This document shows positions 37,756 through 46,125 of a DNA stretch of 59,265 nucleotides, in pieces. The position numbers were made by a program, and so were the translations under genes. The notes under the pieces are model-generated. The model saw only the letters and a list, made by a program, of their open reading frames with translations, was not told the origin of the DNA and did not search any database. The stretch lies in assembly GCA_017387515.1 (NCBI GenBank), contig JAFOFC010000045.1, forward strand, positions 1 through 59,265, read 5' to 3'. Every line of letters starts with the position of its first letter. The first letter of the stretch is position 1. This DNA comes from Paludibacteraceae bacterium. Lineage in GTDB: Bacteria > Bacteroidota > Bacteroidia > Bacteroidales > Paludibacteraceae.

Positions 37756-38606
37756 GATTCGTACGCCATATTACCCTAGTCCTAATTTTAGCCTTAGGAA
37801 TAACATCCTGCCAACAAACGTTGCGCGATTTTACTCGTGACGCGGTATTAGAGGTAGAAGGGGTTGTATTATACCAAGACGAAATAGACGATTTTATTCC
37901 AGAAGGCATTAGCGCCAGCGATAGTACATACTTGGTAGAGACCTTCAAAAAACAATGGATAACACGCGTGTTGGTATACAAAATGGCGTACAAAAACATT
38001 GGCAATAGTGCAGAAATTAAACAAATGGCCGATGCTTATCAAAAAGAGCTAACCATCAACCATTACCAACAACAACTCATTGCCGAGAATTTAAACGAAG
38101 TATCAGAAGATTCTTTGATGTCGTACTACCAAAAAAACAAAGAACTTTTTCTATTAGACGAGGCAGTTATTAAAGGCATATTCATAAAACTACCTAGTTC
38201 ATCCATAGAACAAGAAGATTTGGTTAATTGGTTATCCAACACCACCGACGAGAACCTAGAAAACATCATGCGTTACTGTACGCAACATGCTGTTTTTTAC
38301 GAATTCTTTTTAGAATCGTGGACGCCCTATGGCAAGATTGCCCATATGCTGCCAGAATCAGTCGATTCTAACGATCCGGCATTAACTCGCGGCAGCATTA
38401 AACAAGCAAAAGAAGATTACACGTACTACTTGCGCATAACAGGTAAATGCAACGCAGGGCAACCGCAACCCTACGAAATGATTCGCCCCGAATTGCAAAA
38501 CATCTTGTTAAACCAAGAAAAAATCAAATTCATTCAAACATTCCAACAATCATTGTACGACAAGGCCATTGCCAACGGTCAAATAAAATACTTTGAAAAC
38601 GAATAA
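37752..38606 (+). CDS. lipoprotein related to SurA-type chaperones but lacking the isomerase domain
   Basis: This 284-residue protein begins with a lipoprotein signal peptide (LALGITSC, lipidated Cys near residue 19). The remainder is helical, resembling a SurA N-terminal chaperone domain (VLYQDEIDDFIPEG) and a C-terminal segment ending YDKAIANGQIKYFENE. I do not see the HILF or GYHI motifs of an active parvulin. It sits between two isomerase genes in the same operon with 4- and 4-base offsets, so it is probably a chaperone-only partner. Assignment is from context and helix pattern. Confidence 0.75.
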   Translation: MRFVRHITLVLILALGITSCQQTLRDFTRDAVLEVEGVVLYQDEIDDFIPEGISASDSTYLVETFKKQWITRVLVYKMAYKNIGNSAEIKQMADAYQKELTINHYQQQLIAENLNEVSEDSLMSYYQKNKELFLLDEAVIKGIFIKLPSSSIEQEDLVNWLSNTTDENLENIMRYCTQHAVFYEFFLESWTPYGKIAHMLPESVDSNDPALTRGSIKQAKEDYTYYLRITGKCNAGQPQPYEMIRPELQNILLNQEKIKFIQTFQQSLYDKAIANGQIKYFENE

Positions 38607-38610
38607 CTCC

Positions 38611-39954
38611 ATGCAAAAAATCTTCTATATTATTTTATTAAGTTTCTACACCCTTAGCTGTTTTGCCAACAATAAGGTGGTAGATCAAGTTCTGTGGGTA
38701 GTAGGAGACGAACCCATCTTGCAATCGGACATCGAAAACGAGATTGCCAGACGCAGGTACGAAAAAGAAAGCATAGAAGGTAACCCATACTGCGTTATTC
38801 CAGAAAACATTGCCTTGCAAAAACTATTCATAGCGCAAGCAAAACTAGATAGTATTAGCGTACCCGAAGCATCAGTAAGCCAACAAGTAGATGCCAGAAT
38901 CCGCTATTTTATTAGCCAAATTGGATCGAAAGAAAAGGTAGAAGAATATTTTAAAAAGCCCATGGCCGACATTCGTGCCACCATGACCAATGCTGTGCAC
39001 GACCAATTGCTTGCCCAAGAAATGCAACGCACTATTTTTAGTACGGTTAGGGTCACCCCAGCCGATGTAAAACGCTTTTACAACACGTTTCCTAAGGATA
39101 GCATTCCAACCATTCCAGAACAAGTAGAGGTACAAATTATCAGCATATCGCCACGCATTACCTTAGCAGAACAAGAACGCATTAAAAGCCAATTACGCGA
39201 TTTTCGCGAAAAGATAGAATCGGGCGAATACGAATTCTCCACCTTGGCTATTTTATACTCAGAAGACCGTGGCAGCGCCTTACAGGGCGGAGAACTTGGT
39301 TTTATGACCCGTGGTAAATTGGTACCAGAATTTGCCAATACGGCCTTTTCCTTATACGACCCTAAAAAAGTATCGCGCATTGTGGAGTCGGAATTTGGCT
39401 ACCACATTATTCAGCTCATCGAGCGCAAAAACGACCAAGTAAACTGCCGTCACATCTTGCTTACTCCTAAAATTGGCTATGCAGAAAGAGTGGAAGCAAC
39501 CCAAAAATTAGACAGCATTGCTAGCGTCATTCGATTGGGCAATAGCAGTTTCCCCGAAAGTGCCCTTGCTCATTCAGAAGACGAGATGTCGCAACAAAAC
39601 GAAGGTACCATGATTAACATGAAAAATGGCACCACCAAGTTTGAACTACAAGAATTACCCGCCGAAATTGCCAAGGCTATTTATAGCATGGAGGTAGGCG
39701 AAATTTCTCAACCCTTCTCGTACACCGACGAAAAGAACAAAGAACGCATTGCCATTGTACGCCTTAAATCGCGTACCAAGGCACATCGCGCCCACCCCGA
39801 CACCGATTACCAATTACTAAAAGACATGGTAACGGGCAAACGCAACCAAGAAGAACTAGAAAAATGGATTCTTGAAAAACAAAAAGAAACCTACATCTAC
39901 ATTGCGCCCGAATACCGCAACTGCGATTTTCAATTTCCACATTGGGTTAAATAA
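38611..39954 (+). CDS. surA: SurA-like periplasmic chaperone/peptidyl-prolyl isomerase
   Basis: This 447-residue periplasmic protein has a signal peptide, a SurA N-terminal domain (NKVVDQVLWVVGDEPILQSDIENE near residue 21-44, split by the first strand), and two parvulin domains. The first is at about 165-270 (GSALQGGELGFMTRGKLVPEF, FGYHIIQLIE) and the second at about 275-380 (NCRHILLTPKIGYAE, weaker GG motif). It should escort unfolded barrel proteins to the BAM complex. An upstream ATG at 38593 overlaps the lipoprotein gene. The ATG at 38611 gives the better signal peptide. OstA-like follows after 8 bases. Confidence 0.9.
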   Translation: MQKIFYIILLSFYTLSCFANNKVVDQVLWVVGDEPILQSDIENEIARRRYEKESIEGNPYCVIPENIALQKLFIAQAKLDSISVPEASVSQQVDARIRYFISQIGSKEKVEEYFKKPMADIRATMTNAVHDQLLAQEMQRTIFSTVRVTPADVKRFYNTFPKDSIPTIPEQVEVQIISISPRITLAEQERIKSQLRDFREKIESGEYEFSTLAILYSEDRGSALQGGELGFMTRGKLVPEFANTAFSLYDPKKVSRIVESEFGYHIIQLIERKNDQVNCRHILLTPKIGYAERVEATQKLDSIASVIRLGNSSFPESALAHSEDEMSQQNEGTMINMKNGTTKFELQELPAEIAKAIYSMEVGEISQPFSYTDEKNKERIAIVRLKSRTKAHRAHPDTDYQLLKDMVTGKRNQEELEKWILEKQKETYIYIAPEYRNCDFQFPHWVK

Positions 39955-39962
39955 CCAATAGC

Positions 39963-41576
39963 ATGAAAAAACAAACGGTATTTTTCTTACTATTTTGCTT
40001 GCTAACTGCCTTTGTATGGGGGCAAAAAACCCTTATATACCTTGACCATTCCGACAGGCTAGAGTTTGACAAAGAACGATGGCCCGATTGTCAAATAGTA
40101 AACGGTCACGTACAATTTAGGCACGAAGACATGATTATGTTTTGCGACAGTGCCTACTTTTACGACAGAACCAACTACATCGTTGCCCGTGGAAACATCA
40201 AAATGATACAAGCCGACACCCTATTCATCTACGGCGATGTTCTATACTACGACGGCGATGCCAAACTAGCCCGATTACGTCACAACGTACGCATGGAAAA
40301 CAAAGATGCCACCCTGTATACCGACTCGCTCAACTACGACCGAGCCAAAGAGGTGGGTTATTACTTTAATGGCGGACGCATTATTGACAAAAAAGACACG
40401 TTAACCTCTATAAACGGCAACTATTACCCCAAAGAAGAACTGGCCATATTCCAGTACGATGTAGTACTTACCAACCCCGATTTTGTATTAACATCAGATA
40501 CCCTACACTACGCAAGCAAAACTAAAATTGCCACCATATTAGGTCCATCAAACATTGTTTACGAAGATAGTACCCATATATACTCCGAATTGGGTTGGTA
40601 CGACACCGAAAACAACCTAGCCGAATTAACCCTCAACTCGCATGTAAACGACCTTAGCGGGCACCGTATTACGGCAGATACCCTTTTCCACAACCATAAC
40701 ACACACCTATCAGAGGGCTTTCAGAACGTACAACTAAACGATAGCACGCAAAAAATTATCATTACAGGGGGGTATGGTTGGTACAACGACAGCCTGCAGT
40801 CGGCTATGATAACCCAAACTCCTACCCTTATTCAATACGACGATAAGCAAGAGAGCGATTCGCTGTTTGTGGCTGCCGATTCCATGTGGTATTTAGACAA
40901 CGATTCACTACAATACATCAAGGCCTACTACAACGTACAAGCTTGGAAAGTTGATTTTCAAAGCATTTGCGACTCGGCTTATTACAATGGCAAAGACTCT
41001 ACCCTACGGCTGTACGGATCGCCTATTATGTGGAACGATAGCAACCAATTTACCGCCAGCGAAGCCATCGTATACATGGCTAACAACGAAGTAGAACGCA
41101 TTGAACTAGAGGCAGACGCATTTATTTTCTCTAAGGTAGACTCCACCGCTATCAACCAGGTATCGGGTAACAACATTGTGGGGTACCTAAAAGAAAGCAA
41201 ACTATACAAAGCAGATGTAAGCGGCAATGCGCTCTCTGTTTACTTTATAGAAGAAGAACCAGATAGCACCCAAGTTGACGCTCCCAAAGAACCTTCATAC
41301 GTAGGTATTAACAAGGCTGAGAGTAGCGAATTATTCTTATATTTTACAGAAGATAATAAAATTAAACGATTGGTTATGACGCCCCAATCGAATGGGGTTT
41401 TACACAGCCCCAAGAAGGCCAAAGACACCAAAGTTACCCGATTAGCTGGCTACCAAGATCATCAATCGCTACGTCCTACTAGCAAAACAGATATCTACAT
41501 TCCTAAAAAAAGAGAAGCCTTGACAGCAGAAGAACCCGCCGCCAAGGCCCGTAAAAAGCGCCGCAACCGCGATTAA
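39963..41576 (+). CDS. OstA/LptA-like periplasmic protein
   Basis: This 537-residue exported protein has a signal peptide (MKKQTVFFLLFCLLTAFVWG). Repeated beta-strand units of the OstA/LptA jellyroll follow, covering about residues 25-400 (VNGHVQFRHEDMIMFCDSA, ARGNIKMIQADTLFIYGD, LTSDTLHYASKT, and similar). LptA-type proteins form the periplasmic bridge for lipopolysaccharide export. The Bacteroidota versions are longer than the 185-residue E. coli LptA. The C-terminus is basic (KARKKRRNRD). It lies just after SurA-like, consistent with an outer-membrane assembly unit. The end overlaps trpB by 4 bases in convergent orientation. Confidence 0.85.
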   Translation: MKKQTVFFLLFCLLTAFVWGQKTLIYLDHSDRLEFDKERWPDCQIVNGHVQFRHEDMIMFCDSAYFYDRTNYIVARGNIKMIQADTLFIYGDVLYYDGDAKLARLRHNVRMENKDATLYTDSLNYDRAKEVGYYFNGGRIIDKKDTLTSINGNYYPKEELAIFQYDVVLTNPDFVLTSDTLHYASKTKIATILGPSNIVYEDSTHIYSELGWYDTENNLAELTLNSHVNDLSGHRITADTLFHNHNTHLSEGFQNVQLNDSTQKIIITGGYGWYNDSLQSAMITQTPTLIQYDDKQESDSLFVAADSMWYLDNDSLQYIKAYYNVQAWKVDFQSICDSAYYNGKDSTLRLYGSPIMWNDSNQFTASEAIVYMANNEVERIELEADAFIFSKVDSTAINQVSGNNIVGYLKESKLYKADVSGNALSVYFIEEEPDSTQVDAPKEPSYVGINKAESSELFLYFTEDNKIKRLVMTPQSNGVLHSPKKAKDTKVTRLAGYQDHQSLRPTSKTDIYIPKKREALTAEEPAAKARKKRRNRD

Positions 41577-42937
41577 GGTTGCAACGACTGTATTTTAGCA
41601 ATGCTATCGTCTATTAAGTCTTGAGGCACTTCGTAATTGGTCAATCCTCCGTGCAAATACTTTTCGTACGACATCATATCAATTAAACCATGGCCAGAAA
41701 GTTGGAATAAAATCACCTTTTCCTTGCCTTCTTCTTTCGCTTTCAAGGCTTCGCGAATAGCCACTGCAATAGCGTGTGTCGATTCAGGAGCAGGAATAAT
41801 ACCTTCGGCTTGCGAGAACAAAATGCCTGCTTTAAAGGTTTCATCTTGGTTTACGTTTTGCGCCTCGATGTAACCATCTTTTCTAAGTTGACTCACCACA
41901 TTGCCAGCACCATGGTATCTTAAACCACCAGCATGAATACTAGCAGGTTGGAATTCATGTCCTAGCGTGTACATAGGAATAAGTGGCGTATAACCTTCGG
42001 TATCACCAAAGTCGTAGCTAAATTTACCACGTGTCAATTTAGGACACGAAGCAGGTTCTGCTGCAATAAGTCGGATATCTTTTCCTTCTGTCAATTTATG
42101 GCGAAGGAAGGGGAAAGTAATACCACAAAAGTTAGAACCACCACCAAAGCATGCAATCACCATATCAGGGTAATCACCAGCAATTTCCATTTGTTTTTCG
42201 GTTTCAAGACCCGAAATAGATTGATGTATAGCTACATGGTGTAGTACACTACCCAAGCTATAGTGGGTATATTCATCTTTCAAGGCTTCTTCTACTGCCT
42301 CAGAAATAGCCATACCTAAACTGCCCGATGTGCCAGGGAATTGCTCGCGCATTTTTCTACCGATAGCCGTTACATCACTAGGAGAAGCATATACTTTTGC
42401 ACCATAGGTATTCATGACTGCCTTACGATAGGGTTTTTGCTCGTAGCTACATTTTACCATAAATACGCGCAAATCCAATCCAAAGTGCTTACATGCAATA
42501 CTAAGCGAACTACCCCATTGACCAGCACCGGTTTCGGTAGTTAAATGCTTAATACCTTCTATTTTATTAAAATAAGCTTGCGGAATAGCCGAGTTTAGTT
42601 TATGCGAACCCACAGGGCTTACACTCTCATTTTTAAAATAAATCTTAGCAGGTGTATCTAAGGCTTTTTCTAAACCAGAAGCACGTACCAATGGTGTAGG
42701 ACGATAAATGCGGTACAAATCACGCACTTCGTCTGGAATCTCAATCCAACGTTCGGTAGAGAATTCTTGTTTAATCAACTCCTTAGCAAAGATTGGTTCC
42801 AAATCTGCCTCGGTAAGAATCTCTTTTGTTTTAGGATTCAAGTAAGGCATTGGTTTGGTTTTCATATCTGCCACAATGTTATACCAAGATGTAGGCATCT
42901 CATTTTCTGGCAATACGATTTTTTTTGTTGTTTTCAT
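41573..42937 (-). CDS. trpB2: TrpB2-type tryptophan synthase beta subunit (stand-alone)
   Basis: This PLP enzyme converts indole plus serine to tryptophan. At 454 residues it is the longer TrpB2 form, with N-terminal MPTSWYNIVADM and PTPLVRASGLEKAL, the PLP lysine in VGSHKLNSA (K113), ETGAGQWGSSLS, the phosphate-binding CFGGGSNFCG, and a late LSGHGLIDMMSYEKY segment. No trpA or other trp gene is nearby. ATG at 42937 is chosen over a TTG 21 bases upstream, because family homology begins there. The gene is preceded by a trp attenuator (leader peptide with Trp-Trp and terminator), which is strong evidence that it is regulated by tryptophan. Confidence 0.93.
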   Translation of the reverse strand: MKTTKKIVLPENEMPTSWYNIVADMKTKPMPYLNPKTKEILTEADLEPIFAKELIKQEFSTERWIEIPDEVRDLYRIYRPTPLVRASGLEKALDTPAKIYFKNESVSPVGSHKLNSAIPQAYFNKIEGIKHLTTETGAGQWGSSLSIACKHFGLDLRVFMVKCSYEQKPYRKAVMNTYGAKVYASPSDVTAIGRKMREQFPGTSGSLGMAISEAVEEALKDEYTHYSLGSVLHHVAIHQSISGLETEKQMEIAGDYPDMVIACFGGGSNFCGITFPFLRHKLTEGKDIRLIAAEPASCPKLTRGKFSYDFGDTEGYTPLIPMYTLGHEFQPASIHAGGLRYHGAGNVVSQLRKDGYIEAQNVNQDETFKAGILFSQAEGIIPAPESTHAIAVAIREALKAKEEGKEKVILFQLSGHGLIDMMSYEKYLHGGLTNYEVPQDLIDDSIAKIQSLQP

Positions 42938-42973
42938 ATTGTATTTGTTTTTGTTCAATTACTACCCAATTAT

Positions 42974-43006
42974 TAAAAAAAACCGCAGGTGGATGACCTA
43001 CGGTTT
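42974..43006 (-). terminator. attenuator terminator in the trpB2 leader
   Basis: On the minus strand, AAACCGTAGGT (43006-42996) pairs with ACCTGCGGTTT (42990-42980) around the 5-base loop CATCC, with one G-T pair, followed by a run of about six T residues. It sits 37 bases before the trpB2 start, so transcription would stop before the gene when it forms. Confidence 0.92.
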
Positions 43007-43053
43007 ATATATAAACATACATAACACTATCCACCTTTACTGCTTAAAGGCGG
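42980..43053 (-). promoter_or_regulatory. trp attenuator: three competing hairpins
   Basis: Segment 1 (CCGCCTTT, 43053-43046) overlaps the end of the leader peptide and pairs with segment 2 (AAAGGTGG, 43038-43031). Segment 2 also contains AGGTGGAT (43036-43029), which pairs perfectly with ATCCACCT (42994-42987), the loop and 3' arm of the terminator. So a ribosome stalled at the Trp codons covers segment 1, segment 2 disrupts the terminator, and trpB2 is read. With tryptophan present, the 1-2 hairpin or the terminating ribosome blocks segment 2 and the terminator forms. Confidence 0.88.
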
Positions 43054-43088
43054 CGCCACCAAAATTTATGTGCCATGTAAGTATTCAT
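43044..43088 (-). CDS. trpL: trp leader peptide (attenuator)
   Basis: This 14-codon open frame reads MNTYMAHKFWWRRL followed by TAA. An internal ATG at 43076 is an alternative start giving MAHKFWWRRL. The tandem Trp codons lie 3 bases before hairpin segment 1, as needed for ribosome-position sensing, and the length equals that of E. coli TrpL. It lies about 12 bases after the expected transcription start and about 107 bases before trpB2. No homologue is claimed; the peptide is recognised from composition and position. Confidence 0.87.
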   Translation of the reverse strand: MNTYMAHKFWWRRL

Positions 43089-43106
43089 CCTATTTTTGTA
43101 ACGTTG

Positions 43107-43138
43107 CAAAGTTAGTATTTTATCTGAAATTAGCGCAA
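43107..43138 (-). promoter_or_regulatory. promoter of the trpB2 leader transcript
   Basis: On the minus strand, TTG (43138-43136) lies 21 bases before TAACTTTG (43114-43107), a good Bacteroidota promoter. Transcription should begin near 43100, just ahead of the leader peptide. The stretch 43139-43182 beyond it holds nothing I can recognise, before the rpmF terminator. Confidence 0.75.
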
Positions 43139-43182
43139 TTAGTTTGTAATTTTTTTAAAGAAAATACACCACCTTATTGCAA

Positions 43183-43221
43183 CACAAAAAGTTCGAATCG
43201 TCATTCAACAATCCGAACTTT
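43183..43221 (-). terminator. terminator of the yceD-rpmF unit
   Basis: AAAGTTCG (43221-43214) pairs with CGAACTTT (43195-43188). The inner sequence continues the stem with several G-T pairs to a GAAT loop, giving about 15 base pairs, followed by a T-rich tail. It lies 21 bases after the rpmF stop. Confidence 0.8.
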
Positions 43222-43242
43222 ATTTTGCATTACAGCATACAA

Positions 43243-43428
43243 TTAAGCTTGAGCAGTTTGTTCTGCAGCTAATTTGCCTCTGTAGAAACCACATTGGCTG
43301 CAAACAGTGTGTGCAATGTTCAAAGCACCACAGTTAGAGCAAGCTACCAAAGTAGGAGCCACTGCTACGTCGTGAGTTCTACGTTTTGCTGTTCTGGTTT
43401 TCGATTGTCTTCTTTTGGGATGTGCCAT
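43243..43428 (-). CDS. rpmF: 50S ribosomal protein L32
   Basis: This 61-residue protein begins MAHPKRRQSKTRTAKRR and keeps the zinc-ribbon pair CSNCG...CSQCG, so it is the cysteine-containing form. ATG at 43428 is chosen; upstream in-frame codons belong to the yceD end. It follows yceD by 11 bases, the usual yceD-rpmF pair, but the plsX and fabH genes that often follow in other bacteria are absent and a terminator follows directly. Confidence 0.97.
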   Translation of the reverse strand: MAHPKRRQSKTRTAKRRTHDVAVAPTLVACSNCGALNIAHTVCSQCGFYRGKLAAEQTAQA

Positions 43429-43439
43429 AGCTTTTATTT

Positions 43440-43952
43440 TTAATTGTTTATCAACGATTTTAATTGTTCCCAACGGGGATCAATGCTTTCAGCTTTTTCT
43501 CCTGGAGCATATTGTTTTAATTGTGCTTCCATTTCTGGGTCGCATTCACCTTCATCGTGAACAGGACAAATAGGAATGGTTAAAGCCGCAAACTCAAATA
43601 AATACCAACCTAAATCAAACAAATCTTGTTCTGATAGAACCACCAACTCATCGGTTTCTTCGGTTGGATCCACTCCATATTTAACCACCAAATGGTCAAC
43701 GCAATCAACGGGCCAAACCATATTTTCCAAACAACGTTGACATTCAATTAAGATCTCTCCTTCTTGCTCCAACGTTATATCAAATGCGTCCACCACTTTC
43801 TTAATGGTTACCTTTGCTTTTACACAGCCGCCTTTAATATCGTTCTGTTCCAAAGCTTGGTAAAAAGCATCGTCTAACTCATAAGAGAACACGGTAATGT
43901 TATCTTCTAAGTGTTTAAGAGATAGTTTAAACGGATCTAAACAAGCCTTCAT
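43440..43952 (-). CDS. yceD: YceD/DUF177 family protein
   Basis: This 170-residue acidic protein of the YceD (DUF177) family is linked to 23S rRNA accumulation in E. coli and plants. The family pair ECQRCLENMVWPVD (CxRC) near residue 95 is present, with a late acidic stretch DEGECDPEM. It is immediately upstream of rpmF, the arrangement seen across bacteria, consistent with a ribosome-related role. Its start is preceded by a 6-base-pair hairpin (43958-43974) and a promoter. Confidence 0.9.
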   Translation of the reverse strand: MKACLDPFKLSLKHLEDNITVFSYELDDAFYQALEQNDIKGGCVKAKVTIKKVVDAFDITLEQEGEILIECQRCLENMVWPVDCVDHLVVKYGVDPTEETDELVVLSEQDLFDLGWYLFEFAALTIPICPVHDEGECDPEMEAQLKQYAPGEKAESIDPRWEQLKSLINN

Positions 43953-43978
43953 AACGACACTTTTTCTGAAAGTGGATG

Positions 43979-43986
43979 CAAAGATA
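43979..43986 (-). promoter_or_regulatory. -7 box for yceD-rpmF
   Basis: TATCTTTG on the minus strand is a consensus -7 element 27 bases before the yceD start codon. A CACTTT-N5-AAAGTG hairpin (43958-43974) lies between the expected transcript start and the gene and might affect translation. Confidence 0.6.
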
Positions 43987-44026
43987 GTGATTTTTAATTG
44001 AATAGAAAGTTTTTTACGATATTTTT

Positions 44027-45172
44027 TTATGCTTTTTGCAATTCTATCCTAAAAGTAGTACCCACATTTACCTCCGAGTTGCGTACATAAATTCGCCCTT
44101 TATGGTATTCATGGATAATTCTGTATACCAACGACAACCCCAATCCCCATCCGCGCTTTTTGGTTGTAAAGCCGGGACGGAATACCTTAGAAAGGTTCTG
44201 TTTGGCTATACCCTTGCCATTATCTATCACATCAATATAAATCCAAGCATCCTTTGCCGTTAAAAACAAACGAATTTCTCCCTCATCTTCTATAGCATCG
44301 GTTGCATTTCTACACAAATTCTCTATTACCCATTCAAACAAAGGCACATTCATCATGGCATAATACGTACCCGTAGCCTCAAACTTCAAATCAATTTGCC
44401 TGGATATACGTTTACGCATGTATGCTACCGTTCTTTGCACCACCTCGTTTACTTCGGTCAATTCTAGTTCTGCTTTAGACCCTATTTGAGAAAATCGATC
44501 GGCAATAGTGCGTAAGCGATTAATATCCTTCGACATTTCAGGTATCATCATATCGTCAGGATATTGTTGCTTCAAGATCTCAACCCACGCCAATAACGAA
44601 GAAATAGGCGTACCCAATTGATGTGCCGTTTCTTTGGTCAATCCCACCCATACCCTATTCTGTTCTGCACGTTTAGTAATGTACAAGATAATAAGAATCA
44701 TCACAAAAAACAGCAACAACACCATCGAAAGCACAAAGGGGTAATACGTAAGCGCCTTAAGTAATACAGAATCGTCGTAGTAAATGTATTGAGAGAATCC
44801 CAACCCAGTGTCAATCAAAATAGGCTCATTAATTTGCGCATATTCCCTAGCCAAATTCGATAATTCTTGGGGCGTATAATTATCGTTAGGCAGATTACGA
44901 TGAGCTATTACCTGATAGTTACTATCGGCCAAGATAACAGGAATAGTAGTATTGGTAGCCACCACCTCGTTGGCCATGGCAAAATCACCTTCGGGAGCCA
45001 CGCTAGCCAACTGACGAGTAGCCTTGGCCCAAAGTTCCATTTTTACATCCTCCTCTTGCGATAACTCATCAATCAACGTATACGACACCCCCACCGATAC
45101 CAATACAATTAGTATCGCCAGTACAATAAACGTGTACTTAAACGAATTTTGCGAATCGTAGATACTTGCCAT
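44027..45172 (-). CDS. membrane sensor histidine kinase (orphan, PorY-like architecture)
   Basis: This 381-residue kinase has a first membrane segment (about residues 12-33), a roughly 110-residue extracytoplasmic domain, a second membrane segment (about 145-165) and no HAMP domain. The phospho-accepting H184 lies in ETAHQLGTPISSL. N-box WVIENLCRNATDA and glycine boxes DNGKGIAK and GWGLGLSL follow. No response regulator is adjacent, so the partner is elsewhere. The domain order resembles the PorY kinase that acts with PorX on type IX secretion in Porphyromonas, but that identity is only a guess. It is last in the pyrH-frr-Omp85-rsgA line, 49 bases after rsgA. Confidence 0.9.
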   Translation of the reverse strand: MASIYDSQNSFKYTFIVLAILIVLVSVGVSYTLIDELSQEEDVKMELWAKATRQLASVAPEGDFAMANEVVATNTTIPVILADSNYQVIAHRNLPNDNYTPQELSNLAREYAQINEPILIDTGLGFSQYIYYDDSVLLKALTYYPFVLSMVLLLFFVMILIILYITKRAEQNRVWVGLTKETAHQLGTPISSLLAWVEILKQQYPDDMMIPEMSKDINRLRTIADRFSQIGSKAELELTEVNEVVQRTVAYMRKRISRQIDLKFEATGTYYAMMNVPLFEWVIENLCRNATDAIEDEGEIRLFLTAKDAWIYIDVIDNGKGIAKQNLSKVFRPGFTTKKRGWGLGLSLVYRIIHEYHKGRIYVRNSEVNVGTTFRIELQKA

Positions 45173-45221
45173 ACCTTAATAACGAGATTTTTGTAGAAAT
45201 ATTATACAGAATAACAGGCAA

Positions 45222-46124
45222 TTATCGATATTTCCCTGCTGATATATCCTCTAAAATACTTAAATAACTTTGATAACGCGATTGGCTAATTAAATGCGCT
45301 TCTACTGCCTTTCTAACAGCACAATCAGGTTCGTTACGATGCAAACAATCGGCAAACTTACAGTTAGCACCATGCTTAAATATCTCTGGAAAATAATGCC
45401 CTATTTCTGCTGCCTCCATATCTATTAAGCCAAAACCTTTAATGCCAGGTATATCAATCATTCTACCCCCAGCAACAGCAAACATTTCGGCATAGGTTGT
45501 TGTGTGCATACCCGTTTGATGCACCTTTGATATAGCACCCGTCTTTACCTCTAAAGAGGCATCTAGCGCATTTAAAAACGAAGATTTACCCACCCCCGAA
45601 TTACCAGCCAACAAACTCACCTTACCCGCAATTTTCTCTTGCAAAAGAGCCATCCCTTCGCCCGTTACCACAGAGCAAGTTATCACCTCGTACCCTAACG
45701 AACGATACAAATAACAATACCCCTTCAAATATTCATCGTCTGTAGGCAATAAATCCACTTTATTCACCACAATTACCACGGGTACATCGTATGCCTTAGC
45801 CGTCACCAAAAAACGATCTACAAACTCTGTAGGTGTTTCGGGCTGAGCCAACGTTACAAACAAAAATACCTGATCTAAATTAGCCGCCAATATGTGCGAT
45901 TCTTTTGATAGATTTGAAGCCTTGCGGATAATATAATTACGCCTTTCATCAATGGCAACTATCTGTTCCCCCTCTACCTCTACCCAGTCGCCCACAGCCA
46001 ACGGATTGGTGGTACGAATACCTTGCAAACGGAAGCGACCTTTTATACGCGCTTCTACCACTTGGCCACCTATTAGTTCTACCCAATAACGGCTACCTGT
46101 ACTTTTTATTACCAATCCTTTCAT
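45222..46124 (-). CDS. rsgA: ribosome small-subunit-dependent GTPase A
   Basis: RsgA is a late 30S-maturation GTPase with circularly permuted motifs. The 300-residue protein has an N-terminal OB-fold, then NKVD (G4) near residue 120, GNSGVGKSSFLNAL (G1) near 173, TTYAE (G2), DIPGIKGF (G3) near 225, and a C-terminal zinc site CKFADCLHRNEPDC near 257. The order G4-G1-G2-G3 is diagnostic. It lies 1 base after the outer-membrane gene and upstream of the kinase. Confidence 0.97.
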   Translation of the reverse strand: MKGLVIKSTGSRYWVELIGGQVVEARIKGRFRLQGIRTTNPLAVGDWVEVEGEQIVAIDERRNYIIRKASNLSKESHILAANLDQVFLFVTLAQPETPTEFVDRFLVTAKAYDVPVVIVVNKVDLLPTDDEYLKGYCYLYRSLGYEVITCSVVTGEGMALLQEKIAGKVSLLAGNSGVGKSSFLNALDASLEVKTGAISKVHQTGMHTTTYAEMFAVAGGRMIDIPGIKGFGLIDMEAAEIGHYFPEIFKHGANCKFADCLHRNEPDCAVRKAVEAHLISQSRYQSYLSILEDISAGKYR

Positions 46125-46125
46125 A

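Noticed and set aside
42938-42958. TTG start for trpB2 giving seven extra residues
   Set aside because: An ATG follows at 42937, where family similarity begins, and Lys/Asn-rich extra codons are not conserved in the family.
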